Assembly: GCF_051859565.1 (NCBI RefSeq)
Contig: NZ_JBHYFK010000004.1
Span: forward strand, 279,106 to 343,105
Direction of reading: 5' to 3'
DNA from: Glycocaulis sp051859565
Lineage (GTDB): Bacteria; Pseudomonadota; Alphaproteobacteria; Caulobacterales; Maricaulaceae
DNA length: 64,000 nucleotides
Under the pieces are notes generated by a model that searched no databases, was not told where the DNA came from, and saw only the letters and a program-made list of their open reading frames with translations. Each line of letters opens with the position of its first letter. Position 1 is the stretch's first letter. Below, piece after piece: positions 16,697 through 25,310 of the stretch. A program made the position numbers and the translations under genes.

Positions 16697-16801
16697 TTGT
16701 TGATTGCCTGCTGGCGCGTATTGTGATGTCAGGCTCAGTTCCTGACTGACCAACCTGTAACTCTTCCAGCGCTCCTGTTCCCCGGCAGGAGCGCTTTCTT
16801 A
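16697..16801 (+). ncRNA. Candidate small RNA or leader with intrinsic terminator
   Basis: A possible -35 TTGTTG (16697-16702) and -10 TATTGT (16719-16724) are spaced 16 bases apart. They are followed by a short hairpin (gtcagg 16728-16733 / cctgac 16741-16746) and a 10-bp perfect stem (16768-16777 / 16786-16795) ending in TTTCTT. That is promoter-like sequence, structure and terminator within about 100 bases and no ORF. It could be a free-standing sRNA or simply the terminator of the upstream operon; the first hairpin overlaps the predicted transcription start, which weakens the sRNA reading. Confidence 0.4.
16768..16800 (+). terminator. Rho-independent terminator
   Basis: Perfect 10-bp stem agcgctcctg/caggagcgct with an 8-base loop, followed directly by TTTCTTATT on the plus strand. 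It ends transcription coming from the dioxygenase/membrane-protein pair or from the candidate small RNA, ahead of the DJ-1-like gene. Confidence 0.75.
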
Positions 16802-16954
16802 TTGGGTCATACCCGCCTCTTCTCACTAGTTTGTCACACGAATTCCTGCGGTACGGCGTTGTATCGCCGGGATCGAGTCCCTAGCTTACACGTTACCCAT
16901 ATATATCTGTTCACAAGCAGGCTTGCGCGAGGGCGCGCGGGCCCAGGAGGATTC

Positions 16955-17509
16955 ATGACCCCATCAAAACGTCCTTACCGTCACAATCGCGAACCGCGTC
17001 TCGATATTGCCCGTGTGGGCGAGGCTGGCACCATTCTGGCGCTTGCTGCTCCGGGCTTCTCCGTGCCTGACCTGAATGCTGCGGCCAGCGCTGCCGAGCG
17101 CTCCGGCTACAAGCTCAAAGTCGCATCCAGCGCCCGCGCGCTGGTGTCCGGGCGCACGGAAACCGGCGAGGAGATGAACTTCGTCGTCGATACGGGCTTT
17201 GAGGATGTCTCGGCTGATGAGGGCGCGGGGCTGGTACTTCCCGGTGGCCGGCGCGCGGTCGACGCGTTGAACGATTCCAATGCTGCGCTGCGCCTTCTCC
17301 AGGACATGTTTGCCAGCGGCCGCCCGATCTTCGCTGCGGGCGAGTCACTCGCCATGCTGGCCGAAGTCTCCGGCAAGGAAGTCGGTGACGCAGATGCCGC
17401 CCTTGCCCTGAACGGCGAAGTGTTTGCCGCCAGCGGCGAAACCGCCCGTGATGATGTCGCCAAGGTGTTTGCCGAGTCGCTGCAGACCCAGGCGTCTGAA
17501 GCCGCCTAG
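16955..17509 (+). CDS. DJ-1/PfpI-like protein lacking the catalytic cysteine
   Basis: A 184-residue protein with the DJ-1/PfpI/class I glutamine amidotransferase-like fold: an N-terminal strand GTILALAAPGF, GLVLPGG strand-turn (residues about 90-96), then VDALNDSNAALRLLQDMFASGRPIFAAGESLAML. In active family members the last segment reads roughly AxCHGxxLL with a nucleophilic Cys-His. Here the equivalent residues are Gly-Glu (AAGESLAML), so the nucleophile elbow lacks Cys. Start 16955 is set by an AGGAGG site at 16945-16950. It is probably a non-catalytic or altered family member; function unknown. A strong bidirectional terminator follows. Confidence 0.78.
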   Translation: MTPSKRPYRHNREPRLDIARVGEAGTILALAAPGFSVPDLNAAASAAERSGYKLKVASSARALVSGRTETGEEMNFVVDTGFEDVSADEGAGLVLPGGRRAVDALNDSNAALRLLQDMFASGRPIFAAGESLAMLAEVSGKEVGDADAALALNGEVFAASGETARDDVAKVFAESLQTQASEAA

Positions 17510-17529
17510 CGCACGCACGCCGCAACATG

Positions 17530-17566
17530 AAAAAGCCCCGGAGCGCGCTGCTCCGGGGCTTTTTCT
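17530..17566. terminator. Bidirectional intrinsic terminator
   Basis: A 14-bp perfect stem, aaaaagccccggag at 17530-17543 pairing with 17551-17564, with a 7-base loop and A-run/T-run on either side. It lies between the convergent DJ-1-like gene (plus) and MFS gene (minus) and can terminate both. Confidence 0.9.
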
Positions 17567-17584
17567 TGACGCGAACGGCAGGGA

Positions 17585-18913
17585 CTATCCCTCCCAGTTC
17601 CTCGGCAGCCAGCGCGCCGCAAGGAACATGAAGCCTGCGGCCACCAGATAGAGGCATGAACCGATCAGGATGGAGTAGCGCAGCGATTCATCGCCAAAAG
17701 TTGGCATCAGCATGGTCGACAACTCGCCCAGCACGTAGATGCCGACGCCGATCCCCAGCAGATTGTTGATCAGCAGGAAGATGGAGGAGGCCACGGTGCG
17801 CATCGACGCAGGCACAAGGTTCTGGAAGGCAGACAGCACCGGACCCAGCCAGGCCAGCGCCAGCGCATTGGGGATGATGAAGACGAAGAAGGCGATGGTG
17901 GCATTCGGCGCCAGCACGCCCACTGCATAGAAGGGCATGGTGAACAGGAAGGCGATGCCCGGAACCAGCGCATACCAGGCCTTGGACTTCTTGCCGACCC
18001 AGTCGGAGATGAAACCGCCAAGGATGATCCCGGCTGCGCCGCCGATAATGAGGAGACCGCCAAACATCCAGCCCGTGGTGACCAGGTCCAGCCCGTAGGA
18101 ACGCGCCAGGAAGCTTGGCACCCAGAAGAACACGCCGTACCCCATCATGGATGAGCACGCCGCCCCGAAGGTGAGGAACCAGAAGGCGGGCTTTTTCAGC
18201 AGGACCCGGATAACGGCAAAGAAGCTGGGCTTGGCCGCCTTGGCATCCATCTTCACCGTATCAAGCTGTCCGCGCGCTGGCTCGCGCACCGTCAGGCGGA
18301 AAATCGGCGCCAAAGCAATGCCCGCAACGCCTACGATGATGAACGCCCAGCGCCAGTCCAGCCCCTCGCCGATATTGCCGCTGGCGATCTGTGCGCCTGC
18401 GATGACGCCAAACGCGCTGCCCAGCGGAATCCCAAGCGAATAGAAGGCCAGCGCGCGTGCGCGCGCCTGCGGCGGGAAATAGTCCGCGATGAGGGAGTAG
18501 GACGGGGCAACACCGCCCGCCTCACCAACGCCTACGCCGACACGGGCACCGAAGAGTTGCCAGAAATTCTGTGCCATGCCGCAAAGGGCTGTGAAGCCGC
18601 TCCAGACCCCCAGCGAGATGGTGATGATCCAGACCCGGTTGGTGCGGTCGGCCAGCCACGCGATCGGCACGCCCAGCACCGAATAGAGCAGCGCAAACGC
18701 GATACCGCCCAGAAGGCCAAGCTGGCGGTCATCCAGCCCCAGCTCCTCACGGATCGGGATGGCGAGGATGGAAATGATCTGCCGGTCGAGGAAGTTGAAC
18801 GCATAGACCAGAAACAGCATGACCATCACATACCCGCGATACAGGTTGGATGGCGGTTTTGGCACGGTGGTGGCAGCGGCCACACCCGGCGCGCCCGGCA
18901 GCGTCTCACTCAT
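17585..18913 (-). CDS. MFS transporter, spinster-like
   Basis: A 442-residue major facilitator with about 12 membrane helices. The N-terminal half has FLVYAFNFLDRQIISILAIPI (helix 1 with the NFLDRQ signature of the Spns/spinster-like group) and the loop 2-3 motif GVPIAWLADRTNRVW. GVGVGEAGGVAPSYSLIADYFPP is the family's helix 4/5 signature. Such transporters commonly sit beside TonB receptors and hydrolases in Sphingomonas- and Caulobacter-type catabolic loci and take up small organic acids or aromatic and terpenoid compounds. A GGGGAG site precedes the ATG at 18913. It shares its direction with the TonB receptor 160 bases upstream, but a terminator separates them. Confidence 0.88.
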   Translation of the reverse strand: MSETLPGAPGVAAATTVPKPPSNLYRGYVMVMLFLVYAFNFLDRQIISILAIPIREELGLDDRQLGLLGGIAFALLYSVLGVPIAWLADRTNRVWIITISLGVWSGFTALCGMAQNFWQLFGARVGVGVGEAGGVAPSYSLIADYFPPQARARALAFYSLGIPLGSAFGVIAGAQIASGNIGEGLDWRWAFIIVGVAGIALAPIFRLTVREPARGQLDTVKMDAKAAKPSFFAVIRVLLKKPAFWFLTFGAACSSMMGYGVFFWVPSFLARSYGLDLVTTGWMFGGLLIIGGAAGIILGGFISDWVGKKSKAWYALVPGIAFLFTMPFYAVGVLAPNATIAFFVFIIPNALALAWLGPVLSAFQNLVPASMRTVASSIFLLINNLLGIGVGIYVLGELSTMLMPTFGDESLRYSILIGSCLYLVAAGFMFLAARWLPRNWEG

Positions 18914-19000
18914 GGATATCTCCCCTTGCAGTCAGGTTTGCCCGTGCTGGTCTCGCCAACATCTCTTTGGTGTATTTTGACGGGCTGATGGCAGGGCGCA

Positions 19001-19041
19001 AAAGAAAAACGCCGCCGGAGCTGCAAAGCATCCGGCGGCGT
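19001..19041 (-). terminator. Intrinsic terminator of the TonB-receptor gene
   Basis: An 11-bp perfect stem (19009-19019 with 19031-19041, acgccgccgga arms) is followed on the minus strand by TTTTTCTTTT. It lies just after the receptor stop at 19074 and before the MFS gene, so the two are probably separate transcripts. Confidence 0.85.
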
Positions 19042-19073
19042 CATTCCAGCCGTCCCCCGGCCTGTATTCCGTC

Positions 19074-21332
19074 CTAGTAGCGTGCGGTGAAAACCAGACG
19101 CCAGGTACGCGGCGCACCATAGTAGACGGTGCGGATATTGCCCACTGAGGAGAAGTCCTGGCCGTCAGTGCGATAGACTTCATCGGCGAGGTTGCGGCCA
19201 TAAAGACCGACAGAGTAATTGCCGTTCCGGTTAGTCCAGACCGCATTGGCGTCATAGAGCCAGTAGGCATCCTGGAACAGGCCCTCGATCTCGACATTCG
19301 AGTTTACCGGGGTGTTGTCCACCGCCAGCGCCATGCGCGAGCGATAGCGAGCCGAACCGGCAAGGCGCAGCGTGCCATGCTCGGCAAGGTCGAAATCGTA
19401 GGCCGCACCCAGGCGCGTCGTCCATTCCGGCGAGAAGGCCGGGGTCTGGAAAGCGCGGCTGCCACCGAAATTGGTGAAGCGGGCGTCTTCGAATTCACCG
19501 TACTCCGCATTCAGATAGCCGATCTGGGCGTCCAGCATCAGTTCAGGCACCGGGCTCCAGGCCAGCTCTACTTCAAAGCCGGAAATCTCGAGGCTACCGG
19601 CATTGAGCACCGTCAGCTGCGGCACCGGCAGGCCGGTCCCCGGATCGGTCACGAGGCCCGACACACGCGCCTGGAAGTCTTCATAATCGTTGTAGAAGAC
19701 GGTGAAGTTGGCGCGCAGCGTGTTGTCGAGCCAGTCGGTTTTGACGCCCAGCTCATAGGAGGTGACGGTTTCCGGATTATACGGAGCCTGTTCGCCCGGA
19801 TTGTTCGCACGGCCATTGAAACCGCCGGACTTGAAGCCCTGGGACACGCGGCCATAGAGCAGCACATTGTCGGACGCGCGATAGTCCAGCGACACCATCG
19901 GCGAGGTGTTGGTCCAGCTATCGCGGATCGTGAAGGCCAGAGCCGGGTCGACCGTGAGACCCGGGAAATTCGAGAAGGTCGAAGTGGTGCGGAAATAATC
20001 CTTCTGCTCGTCGGTATAACGCACACCGGCGGTCACGGAGAGACGGTCCGTCAGCGCATAGGTGGCATTCACGTAGAACGCCCAGCTGCGGGTCTCCAGA
20101 TCATCGTCGATGGTGCGCAGGAAGGTAAAGCCGCCCGGCCCGGTCAGCAGGTCATCGGCAAACGCTTCCTGGTGCGAGGTGATGTTTTCCAGCATGTAGA
20201 ACAGGCCGCTGACCACCGTCAGGCGCTCTGTTTCGTAGTTCAGCTGGAATTCCTGGCTGACCTGGTCCTGGTCTACCGCAACAAGCACATCGCCGGTTTC
20301 GAGCGCGGTCGCGTCGATGTCGATGTAATCTTCGTACTCCAGCTCACGGTAAGCCGTGATCGAGCGAAGCGTCAGATTGTCCGACAACTCCCAGTTCATG
20401 GTGAGCGCGGTACCCCAATGGGTCATTTCCGTGGAGTTCGGCAGGCCCGGCGTAGCCACACCCGTAAAGTCATACGCGGGAACCTGGGCCGGCACCGGGA
20501 AGATCGGCACGCCGAACAGTGTCGTCAGCGTATTGATCGGCTGGCCCATAACCAGCGCGTTGTTCTCGCGCGACCAGTCGGCATTCCAGTCGACGGTGAA
20601 GTTCGGGGCCGCATCCCAGGCCAGCGCCACACGTGCCGCCGAGGCGTTGCGGTCATTATACTCTTCGCCAGTGACGGGATTGGTGACGAAACCGTCACGG
20701 CCCGTACCAAACAGGGCGACGCTGCCGGCCAGGTTTTCGGCAAGGCCGCCGGAGACCGAAGCGCGTGCTTCCCAGAGCGAGTAATTACCAAGACCAACCT
20801 GGAACTGGCCGCGCGTCTCCTGGCTGGGACGGCGGGTGATGACGCGAAGGGCACCACCAATGGTGTTCTTGCCATAGAGCGTGCCCTGCGGGCCGCGCAG
20901 AACCTCGATGCGTTCAATGTCGAACAGGTCCAGCTGCGTGCCACGGATACGCGAGAAGTAAACATCATCGACGTAGAAGCCGACCGCCGGATCAAAGGTC
21001 TGCAGCGCATCAGGCTGGCCTACGCCGCGGATATAGATGTTAGTGGCGTTCGACGAGCCGCGCCCCTGAACGATGTTCAGGTTCGGGACCGCGCCTTGCA
21101 GGCCACTGGGGTCCGTAACGTCGATACGCTCCAGCGCGGCTTCAGAGAACGCAGACACCGCACCGGGAACGTCCTGGAGGCTTTCCTCGGTCCGGCGCGC
21201 CGTGACCACGATCACTTCGCGGTTGGCGCTGGCGCCTTGCTCCTGGGCAAAAGCCGCAGGCGTCATGAAAGCAAGCGGTGACACGCTGGCCAGTACGGCC
21301 GCAGCACCGAATGTGCGCAGTTTCGTTTTCAT
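19074..21332 (-). CDS. TonB-dependent outer-membrane receptor
   Basis: A 752-residue protein with a Sec signal peptide (KTKLRTFGAAAVLAS...AFAQE) and a TonB-box-like segment REVIVVTARR. A plug domain follows (ESLQDVPGAVSAFSEAAL...GLQGAVPNLNI; IRGVGQ; ERIEVLRGPQGTLYGKNTIGG), then a long beta-barrel ending in the C-terminal aromatic RLVFTARY typical of outer-membrane proteins. Start 21332 has a GGGAGGA site; in-frame codons further upstream run into the operator region. It should import a scarce substrate across the outer membrane, with the MFS and hydrolase neighbours suggesting an organic ester or aromatic/terpenoid rather than iron. It is divergent from a TetR regulator. Confidence 0.92.
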   Translation of the reverse strand: MKTKLRTFGAAAVLASVSPLAFMTPAAFAQEQGASANREVIVVTARRTEESLQDVPGAVSAFSEAALERIDVTDPSGLQGAVPNLNIVQGRGSSNATNIYIRGVGQPDALQTFDPAVGFYVDDVYFSRIRGTQLDLFDIERIEVLRGPQGTLYGKNTIGGALRVITRRPSQETRGQFQVGLGNYSLWEARASVSGGLAENLAGSVALFGTGRDGFVTNPVTGEEYNDRNASAARVALAWDAAPNFTVDWNADWSRENNALVMGQPINTLTTLFGVPIFPVPAQVPAYDFTGVATPGLPNSTEMTHWGTALTMNWELSDNLTLRSITAYRELEYEDYIDIDATALETGDVLVAVDQDQVSQEFQLNYETERLTVVSGLFYMLENITSHQEAFADDLLTGPGGFTFLRTIDDDLETRSWAFYVNATYALTDRLSVTAGVRYTDEQKDYFRTTSTFSNFPGLTVDPALAFTIRDSWTNTSPMVSLDYRASDNVLLYGRVSQGFKSGGFNGRANNPGEQAPYNPETVTSYELGVKTDWLDNTLRANFTVFYNDYEDFQARVSGLVTDPGTGLPVPQLTVLNAGSLEISGFEVELAWSPVPELMLDAQIGYLNAEYGEFEDARFTNFGGSRAFQTPAFSPEWTTRLGAAYDFDLAEHGTLRLAGSARYRSRMALAVDNTPVNSNVEIEGLFQDAYWLYDANAVWTNRNGNYSVGLYGRNLADEVYRTDGQDFSSVGNIRTVYYGAPRTWRLVFTARY

Positions 21333-21396
21333 GGTGATCCTCCCAATCGAATCATCTGGCGCCTGATCCCTGCCAAGCGTCTCACGGCGAATTACT

Positions 21397-21408
21397 TTCA
21401 ACGTTGAA
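21397..21408. promoter_or_regulatory. Palindromic candidate TetR operator
   Basis: A perfect 12-base palindrome, ttcaacgttgaa, sits in the 131-base gap between the divergent TonB-receptor and TetR genes. TetR regulators typically bind such palindromes in the shared promoter region, so this is the likely site by which the regulator controls the receptor and itself. Binding is inferred. Confidence 0.55.
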
Positions 21409-21463
21409 TGAAATGTCAATTGGTATCACACTCGGCGCAATCCATCTGCTGAGGAGTGAGGCT

Positions 21464-22222
21464 ATGCGGCAACAGATTGCCATCGACGCGCGCGGCGAAC
21501 CGGCTAAAAGTCGGGCCATGGCAACCCGTACCAGAACCCGCCCGCAGAACCGCCGCGGCGAAAAGACCCGCGCGGCCCTGCTGGACGCCGCAGAATCGCT
21601 CTTCGCCGAGACCGGCTTTCACGCCGTGACCGTGCGCGAAATTGCGCGCAAGGCAGGCGCCGATCCCGCGCTGGTGACGTATTATTTCGGCGGCAAGCGC
21701 GAGCTGTTCGACGAGGTGCTGCTGCGGCGCGCCACCGAGCTGAACGCCATCCGCCTGAAAGAACTCGAAGAGCTGGAGGCCAAGGCAGGCCCTGATGGCC
21801 CGACGGTGGAGGAGATCATCAACGCGTTCACTCATCCCCTGCTGGACCGCACCGCCAATGGCGGGCCAGGCTGGAAGAGCTATTTTGCGCTGATCGGCCA
21901 GATCACCAACACGCCCGAATGGGGCGCGGCGGTGATGAACAAGTATTTCGATCCCATCGTGATCCGGTTTCTCGAAGCGCTGCGTCCGAAAATCCCGGAC
22001 TGCACGGAGGAAGACCTGTTCTGGAGCTATCATTTCCTGTCGGGCGTGCTGGTGCTCACCTTCGCGCAGACGGGCCGGATAGATGTGCTGTCGAAGGGCC
22101 TTTGCAAGTCATCGGACATCGCCAGCGTGCACGAGCGCATGCCCGGCTTCATCGCCGCTGGCATCTTGTACCTGCAGGAGCGCTCACGGGCGCAAAAGAA
22201 TGGCGGAACTGACAACACATGA
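21464..22222 (+). CDS. TetR family transcriptional regulator
   Basis: A 252-residue regulator. The N-terminal helix-turn-helix reads RAALLDAAESLFAETGFHAVTVREIARKAGADPALVTYYFGGKRELF, a textbook TetR_N domain. The C-terminal ligand domain contains WKSYFALIGQITNTPEW and fits the TetR_C_30-like group. Start 21464 is supported by GAGGAG 8 bases upstream; ATG at 21518 is an alternative that would put the HTH closer to the N-terminus. It is divergent from the TonB receptor across a palindromic operator candidate. Its stop overlaps the start of the following hydrolase (ATGA), so regulator and enzymes form an operon and it probably senses the substrate or product of those hydrolases. Confidence 0.9.
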   Translation: MRQQIAIDARGEPAKSRAMATRTRTRPQNRRGEKTRAALLDAAESLFAETGFHAVTVREIARKAGADPALVTYYFGGKRELFDEVLLRRATELNAIRLKELEELEAKAGPDGPTVEEIINAFTHPLLDRTANGGPGWKSYFALIGQITNTPEWGAAVMNKYFDPIVIRFLEALRPKIPDCTEEDLFWSYHFLSGVLVLTFAQTGRIDVLSKGLCKSSDIASVHERMPGFIAAGILYLQERSRAQKNGGTDNT

Positions 22223-23091
22223 GCGGGTTTACGCAGCACTTCCATACGGCGCCTGATGGCATCAAGACCGCCTTTCGTCACTATGAGCCTGACCAGCCCA
22301 GCGGCGCCCTGCCGGTGGTCTGCCTGCACGGCCTGACCCGCAACAGCAAGGACTTCGAGGATGTCGCGCCGCGCATAGCGGCATCAGGACGCCGCGTCAT
22401 TGCCATAGACGTGCGCGGGCGTGGTCTGTCAGACCGGGGCACGCCACCCGAAAGCTATAGCCCGCAGGTCTATGTCGAGGATCTGTTTGGCCTGCTCGAT
22501 CAGGAAGGCATTGAGCGCTTCGTTGCCGTCGGCACCTCAATGGGCGGCATCATGACCATGATTGCGGCAGCCATGCGCCCGGACATGCTGGCAGGTGCGG
22601 TACTGAACGATATCGGGCCTGAGCTGGACCCGGCAGGCCTCAACCGCATTGCCGGTTATGTCGGGCGGGCCAAGGGGCCGATGGATAGCTGGCAGGAAGC
22701 TGCCGCAGCCGTGCGCGCCGTCAATGGCGAGGCCTTCCCCGACGAAACAGGCGAGGAATTCTGGCTGGCCTTCGCCCGGCGCACGTGCCGAGAGCTGCCG
22801 AACGGGCGCGTGGAACTCGATTACGATCCGCAAATCGCCGCACCGTTCCGCGAACCGGAAGGCGCCGCGCCGCCGGACATGTGGCCTCTGTTCGACGCTC
22901 TGTCGCTGGTGCCGGTATTGGGGATACGCGGCGAAATCAGCGATTTGCTGTCACGCGAGGTCCTGACCCGGATGGCGGATCGTCATCCGCGTTTTACCGC
23001 CGTCGAGGTGCCGCGCGTCGGTCACGCGCCGCTGCTCACCGAAGCCCCCGCCCGCGACGCGATTGACGCGTTTTTGAGAGATATCGACTGA
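22219..23091 (+). CDS. Alpha/beta hydrolase
   Basis: A 290-residue serine hydrolase. Hydrophobic strand VVCLHGLTRNSKDF gives the HG oxyanion motif. The nucleophile elbow GTSMGG supplies the serine (about residue 107), and the C-terminal VGHAPLL supplies the catalytic histidine. The acid is probably the aspartate in the ISDLLS region. There is no signal peptide, so it is cytoplasmic. Closest in pattern to 3-oxoadipate enol-lactonase/ester hydrolase-like proteins. It is coupled to the TetR gene by ATGA and to the next hydrolase by TGATG, implying a three-gene operon. The ester or lactone it cleaves is presumably imported by the divergent TonB receptor. Confidence 0.88.
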   Translation: MSGFTQHFHTAPDGIKTAFRHYEPDQPSGALPVVCLHGLTRNSKDFEDVAPRIAASGRRVIAIDVRGRGLSDRGTPPESYSPQVYVEDLFGLLDQEGIERFVAVGTSMGGIMTMIAAAMRPDMLAGAVLNDIGPELDPAGLNRIAGYVGRAKGPMDSWQEAAAAVRAVNGEAFPDETGEEFWLAFARRTCRELPNGRVELDYDPQIAAPFREPEGAAPPDMWPLFDALSLVPVLGIRGEISDLLSREVLTRMADRHPRFTAVEVPRVGHAPLLTEAPARDAIDAFLRDID

Positions 23092-24026
23092 TGCGCAACG
23101 CTCTTCTCACCATTCTCGGCATACTCCTCCTGCTTGGCGTTGCCGCCATCGCGCTCTTCGCGTGGCTGACCCGCACGCCCGAACCGGCCGAGCCCCCTGC
23201 CCCATCTGCCGGCGAACGCACGGTGGAGGCCGCAGGCATGAGCTGGCGGGTACGCGAGGACGGCCCTGCAGCCGCGCCTGCCATCGTCCTGATCCACGGC
23301 TTTTCGCACTCTCTGGAAAGCTTTGACGGCTGGGCCGAGGCGCTGTCCGATGACTACCGGATCATACGTTTCGACCTGCCGGGCCACGGCGTCACCGGCC
23401 CGCATCCTGATGGCGCCTATTCCAACGGGGACACGGCTGCGCAGGTCGCCGAGCTTCTGGACGCGCTGGAGCTGGACCGCTTTGTCATTGGCGGCAGCTC
23501 GCTCGGCGGCCTCGTCTCATGGCGCTACGCGGCGGCCCACCCTGAGCGCGTGGCAGGCCTCGTTCTGGTTAGCCCCGGTGGCTATTCGATCAATAATGTC
23601 GGCGACGAGCCGGTAGAGGTACCTGTCCCGGTTCAGCTGTATCTGCGCCTCGCCCCGGATGCCGGTATCCGCATGGCCACGCAGACATTATACGGCGATC
23701 CGTCACGTCTGACCGAGGACCGTATCGCCCAGATCGGCCAGATGATGCGCCAGCCCGGCATCGGTGAAGCCCTCATCGCCCGGCTGCAGCAATTCACCCT
23801 GCCAGACCCGGAACCCCTGCTGGCCAGCATTGAGGCCCCTGCCCTCATATTATGGGGCACTGCTGACACCGTTGTTCCGGTGAGCCATGCCCCGCGCTTT
23901 GAAAGCGTCATGCCCCATGCCCGCCTTGTCACCTATGACGGCGCTGGCCACGCGCTGATGGAGGAATACCCGGTCGAGACGTCAGCCGATGTGCGGGCGT
24001 TTCTTGAGGATATTGGCTGGCAGTAA
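23091..24026 (+). CDS. Membrane-anchored alpha/beta hydrolase
   Basis: A 311-residue hydrolase with an N-terminal membrane anchor (LLTILGILLLLGVAAIALFAWL, residues 4-25) followed by a Pro/Glu linker. The catalytic domain has IHGFSHSLESF for the oxyanion hole, nucleophile elbow GGSSLGG (Ser about residue 138) and GAGHALMEE for the catalytic histidine. The acid is likely Asp in WGTADTVVP. Because of the anchor the active site faces the periplasm. It overlaps the upstream hydrolase stop by TGATG and is convergent with apbC (4-base gap). The pair of hydrolases may act sequentially in periplasm and cytoplasm on the same substrate class. Confidence 0.87.
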   Translation: MRNALLTILGILLLLGVAAIALFAWLTRTPEPAEPPAPSAGERTVEAAGMSWRVREDGPAAAPAIVLIHGFSHSLESFDGWAEALSDDYRIIRFDLPGHGVTGPHPDGAYSNGDTAAQVAELLDALELDRFVIGGSSLGGLVSWRYAAAHPERVAGLVLVSPGGYSINNVGDEPVEVPVPVQLYLRLAPDAGIRMATQTLYGDPSRLTEDRIAQIGQMMRQPGIGEALIARLQQFTLPDPEPLLASIEAPALILWGTADTVVPVSHAPRFESVMPHARLVTYDGAGHALMEEYPVETSADVRAFLEDIGWQ

Positions 24027-24030
24027 GCCT

Positions 24031-25107
24031 TCAGTCCTCGAACACGATCTCTGGCGCCGGGCGGTTCGCCGTCCGCGCCGTCTCCAGCATGGCGCTGGCG
24101 GCGCGCTCGAACGCTCCGGCCAGCGGCCCGTCTTCCAGCGCCACCAGCCGGCCTTCATCGCTGGCAACCCGCAAGGACGGGTGAAGCGGTATCTCGCCCA
24201 GAAACGGAACGCCCATCATCTCCGCCTCTGCGCGCACGCCGCCGCGCCCGAAAATCTCGCTTCCCTCTCCGCAATGCGGACACAGGAAGAAGCTCATATT
24301 CTCGATCATGCCGAGCACCGGGATCTCGGTACGCTCAAACAGCGCCATCGCCTTGCGCGCATCGTCCAGCGCCACGGTCTGCGGCGTGGAGACGATCACG
24401 GCGCCGCTGATTGGCACGCCTTGCGCGATGGCAAGCTGGGCATCGCCAGTGCCGGGCGGCATGTCGACGATGAGAACGTCCAGAGGGCCGTCACCGCCAT
24501 CCCAGTCCACTTCGGTCAGGAACTGACGGATTGCGCCCGTCACCATCGGGCCGCGCCAGACGACCGGCTCGCGGCTCCCCACCAGAAACCCCGTCGAGAC
24601 CAGCTTCACGCCGTGGGCCTGCAGAGGCTCGATACCGGCATCTGTCTTACGCAGGCCTGGCGCATCAGTGAGGCCGAAAAGGCGCGGCGCGCTGGGTCCG
24701 AACACATCGGCGTCCACCAGCCCGGTGCGCAGTCCCAGCCTGACGCATGCACCGGCCAGATTGGCCGCCACGGTGGACTTGCCGACCCCGCCCTTGCCCG
24801 AGCCAACGGCGATAATCAGCCCGGCGGGCGCTTTCGCAGGAGCAGGAGCACTGCGTTTGGTAGCAGCCGCAGGCTGGCGTTCGGTTTCCACGATGATCCT
24901 CACGCGCTCAATGCCATCCAGTGCCAGCAGAGCCGTCTCGACACGGCTGCGTACACCCGCATCATCGTCGCCGTCAGCATGCACGGGCGGAGAAAGGATG
25001 ATGGTGGCTATGCCTGAGCGCACATCGAGCGCGGAAACGCGTGCGTTCACCTCGGGAAACTGCGTTTCGAGGGTCTGGCGGAGAATACGGGCTGAATCGT
25101 CCTGCAT
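24031..25107 (-). CDS. apbC: Mrp/ApbC-type iron-sulphur cluster carrier ATPase
   Basis: A 358-residue P-loop protein. An N-terminal MIP18/DUF59-like domain (residues about 5-75) leads through an Ala/Pro linker to the ATPase domain with the deviant Walker A GSGKGGVGKST (103-112). Downstream are DMPPGTGD and the cluster-binding CPHC motif in SFFLCPHCGEGSEIFGRGG. This is the Mrp/NBP35 family, which binds and delivers Fe-S clusters. Full length and all motifs are present, so it should be functional. It is convergent with the hydrolase gene and divergent from the peptidoglycan-binding gene. Confidence 0.93.
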   Translation of the reverse strand: MQDDSARILRQTLETQFPEVNARVSALDVRSGIATIILSPPVHADGDDDAGVRSRVETALLALDGIERVRIIVETERQPAAATKRSAPAPAKAPAGLIIAVGSGKGGVGKSTVAANLAGACVRLGLRTGLVDADVFGPSAPRLFGLTDAPGLRKTDAGIEPLQAHGVKLVSTGFLVGSREPVVWRGPMVTGAIRQFLTEVDWDGGDGPLDVLIVDMPPGTGDAQLAIAQGVPISGAVIVSTPQTVALDDARKAMALFERTEIPVLGMIENMSFFLCPHCGEGSEIFGRGGVRAEAEMMGVPFLGEIPLHPSLRVASDEGRLVALEDGPLAGAFERAASAMLETARTANRPAPEIVFED

Positions 25108-25310
25108 GGCCTGCTCATAAACCAGCCAGGCTCACGCTTCCACCGGAAGTGGCCGCTGTCATTAAGGTTAATTTTTCGGGATCAATTGCAACGCTCGTGC
25201 GTTTCCCCTTTCGGACCGCTGCCCGCACAGGTATGGTTAACAGCTAGTTACCGTGTGCGGGCTGAGGGGAAACGCCAGCTACGGTGTTCGGGAGGGGAGT
25301 GCGAATCAAC

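Noticed and set aside
19377..21281. 634-residue plus-strand ORF opposite the TonB receptor
   Set aside because: Antisense shadow; low-complexity Arg/Gly composition and no domain.
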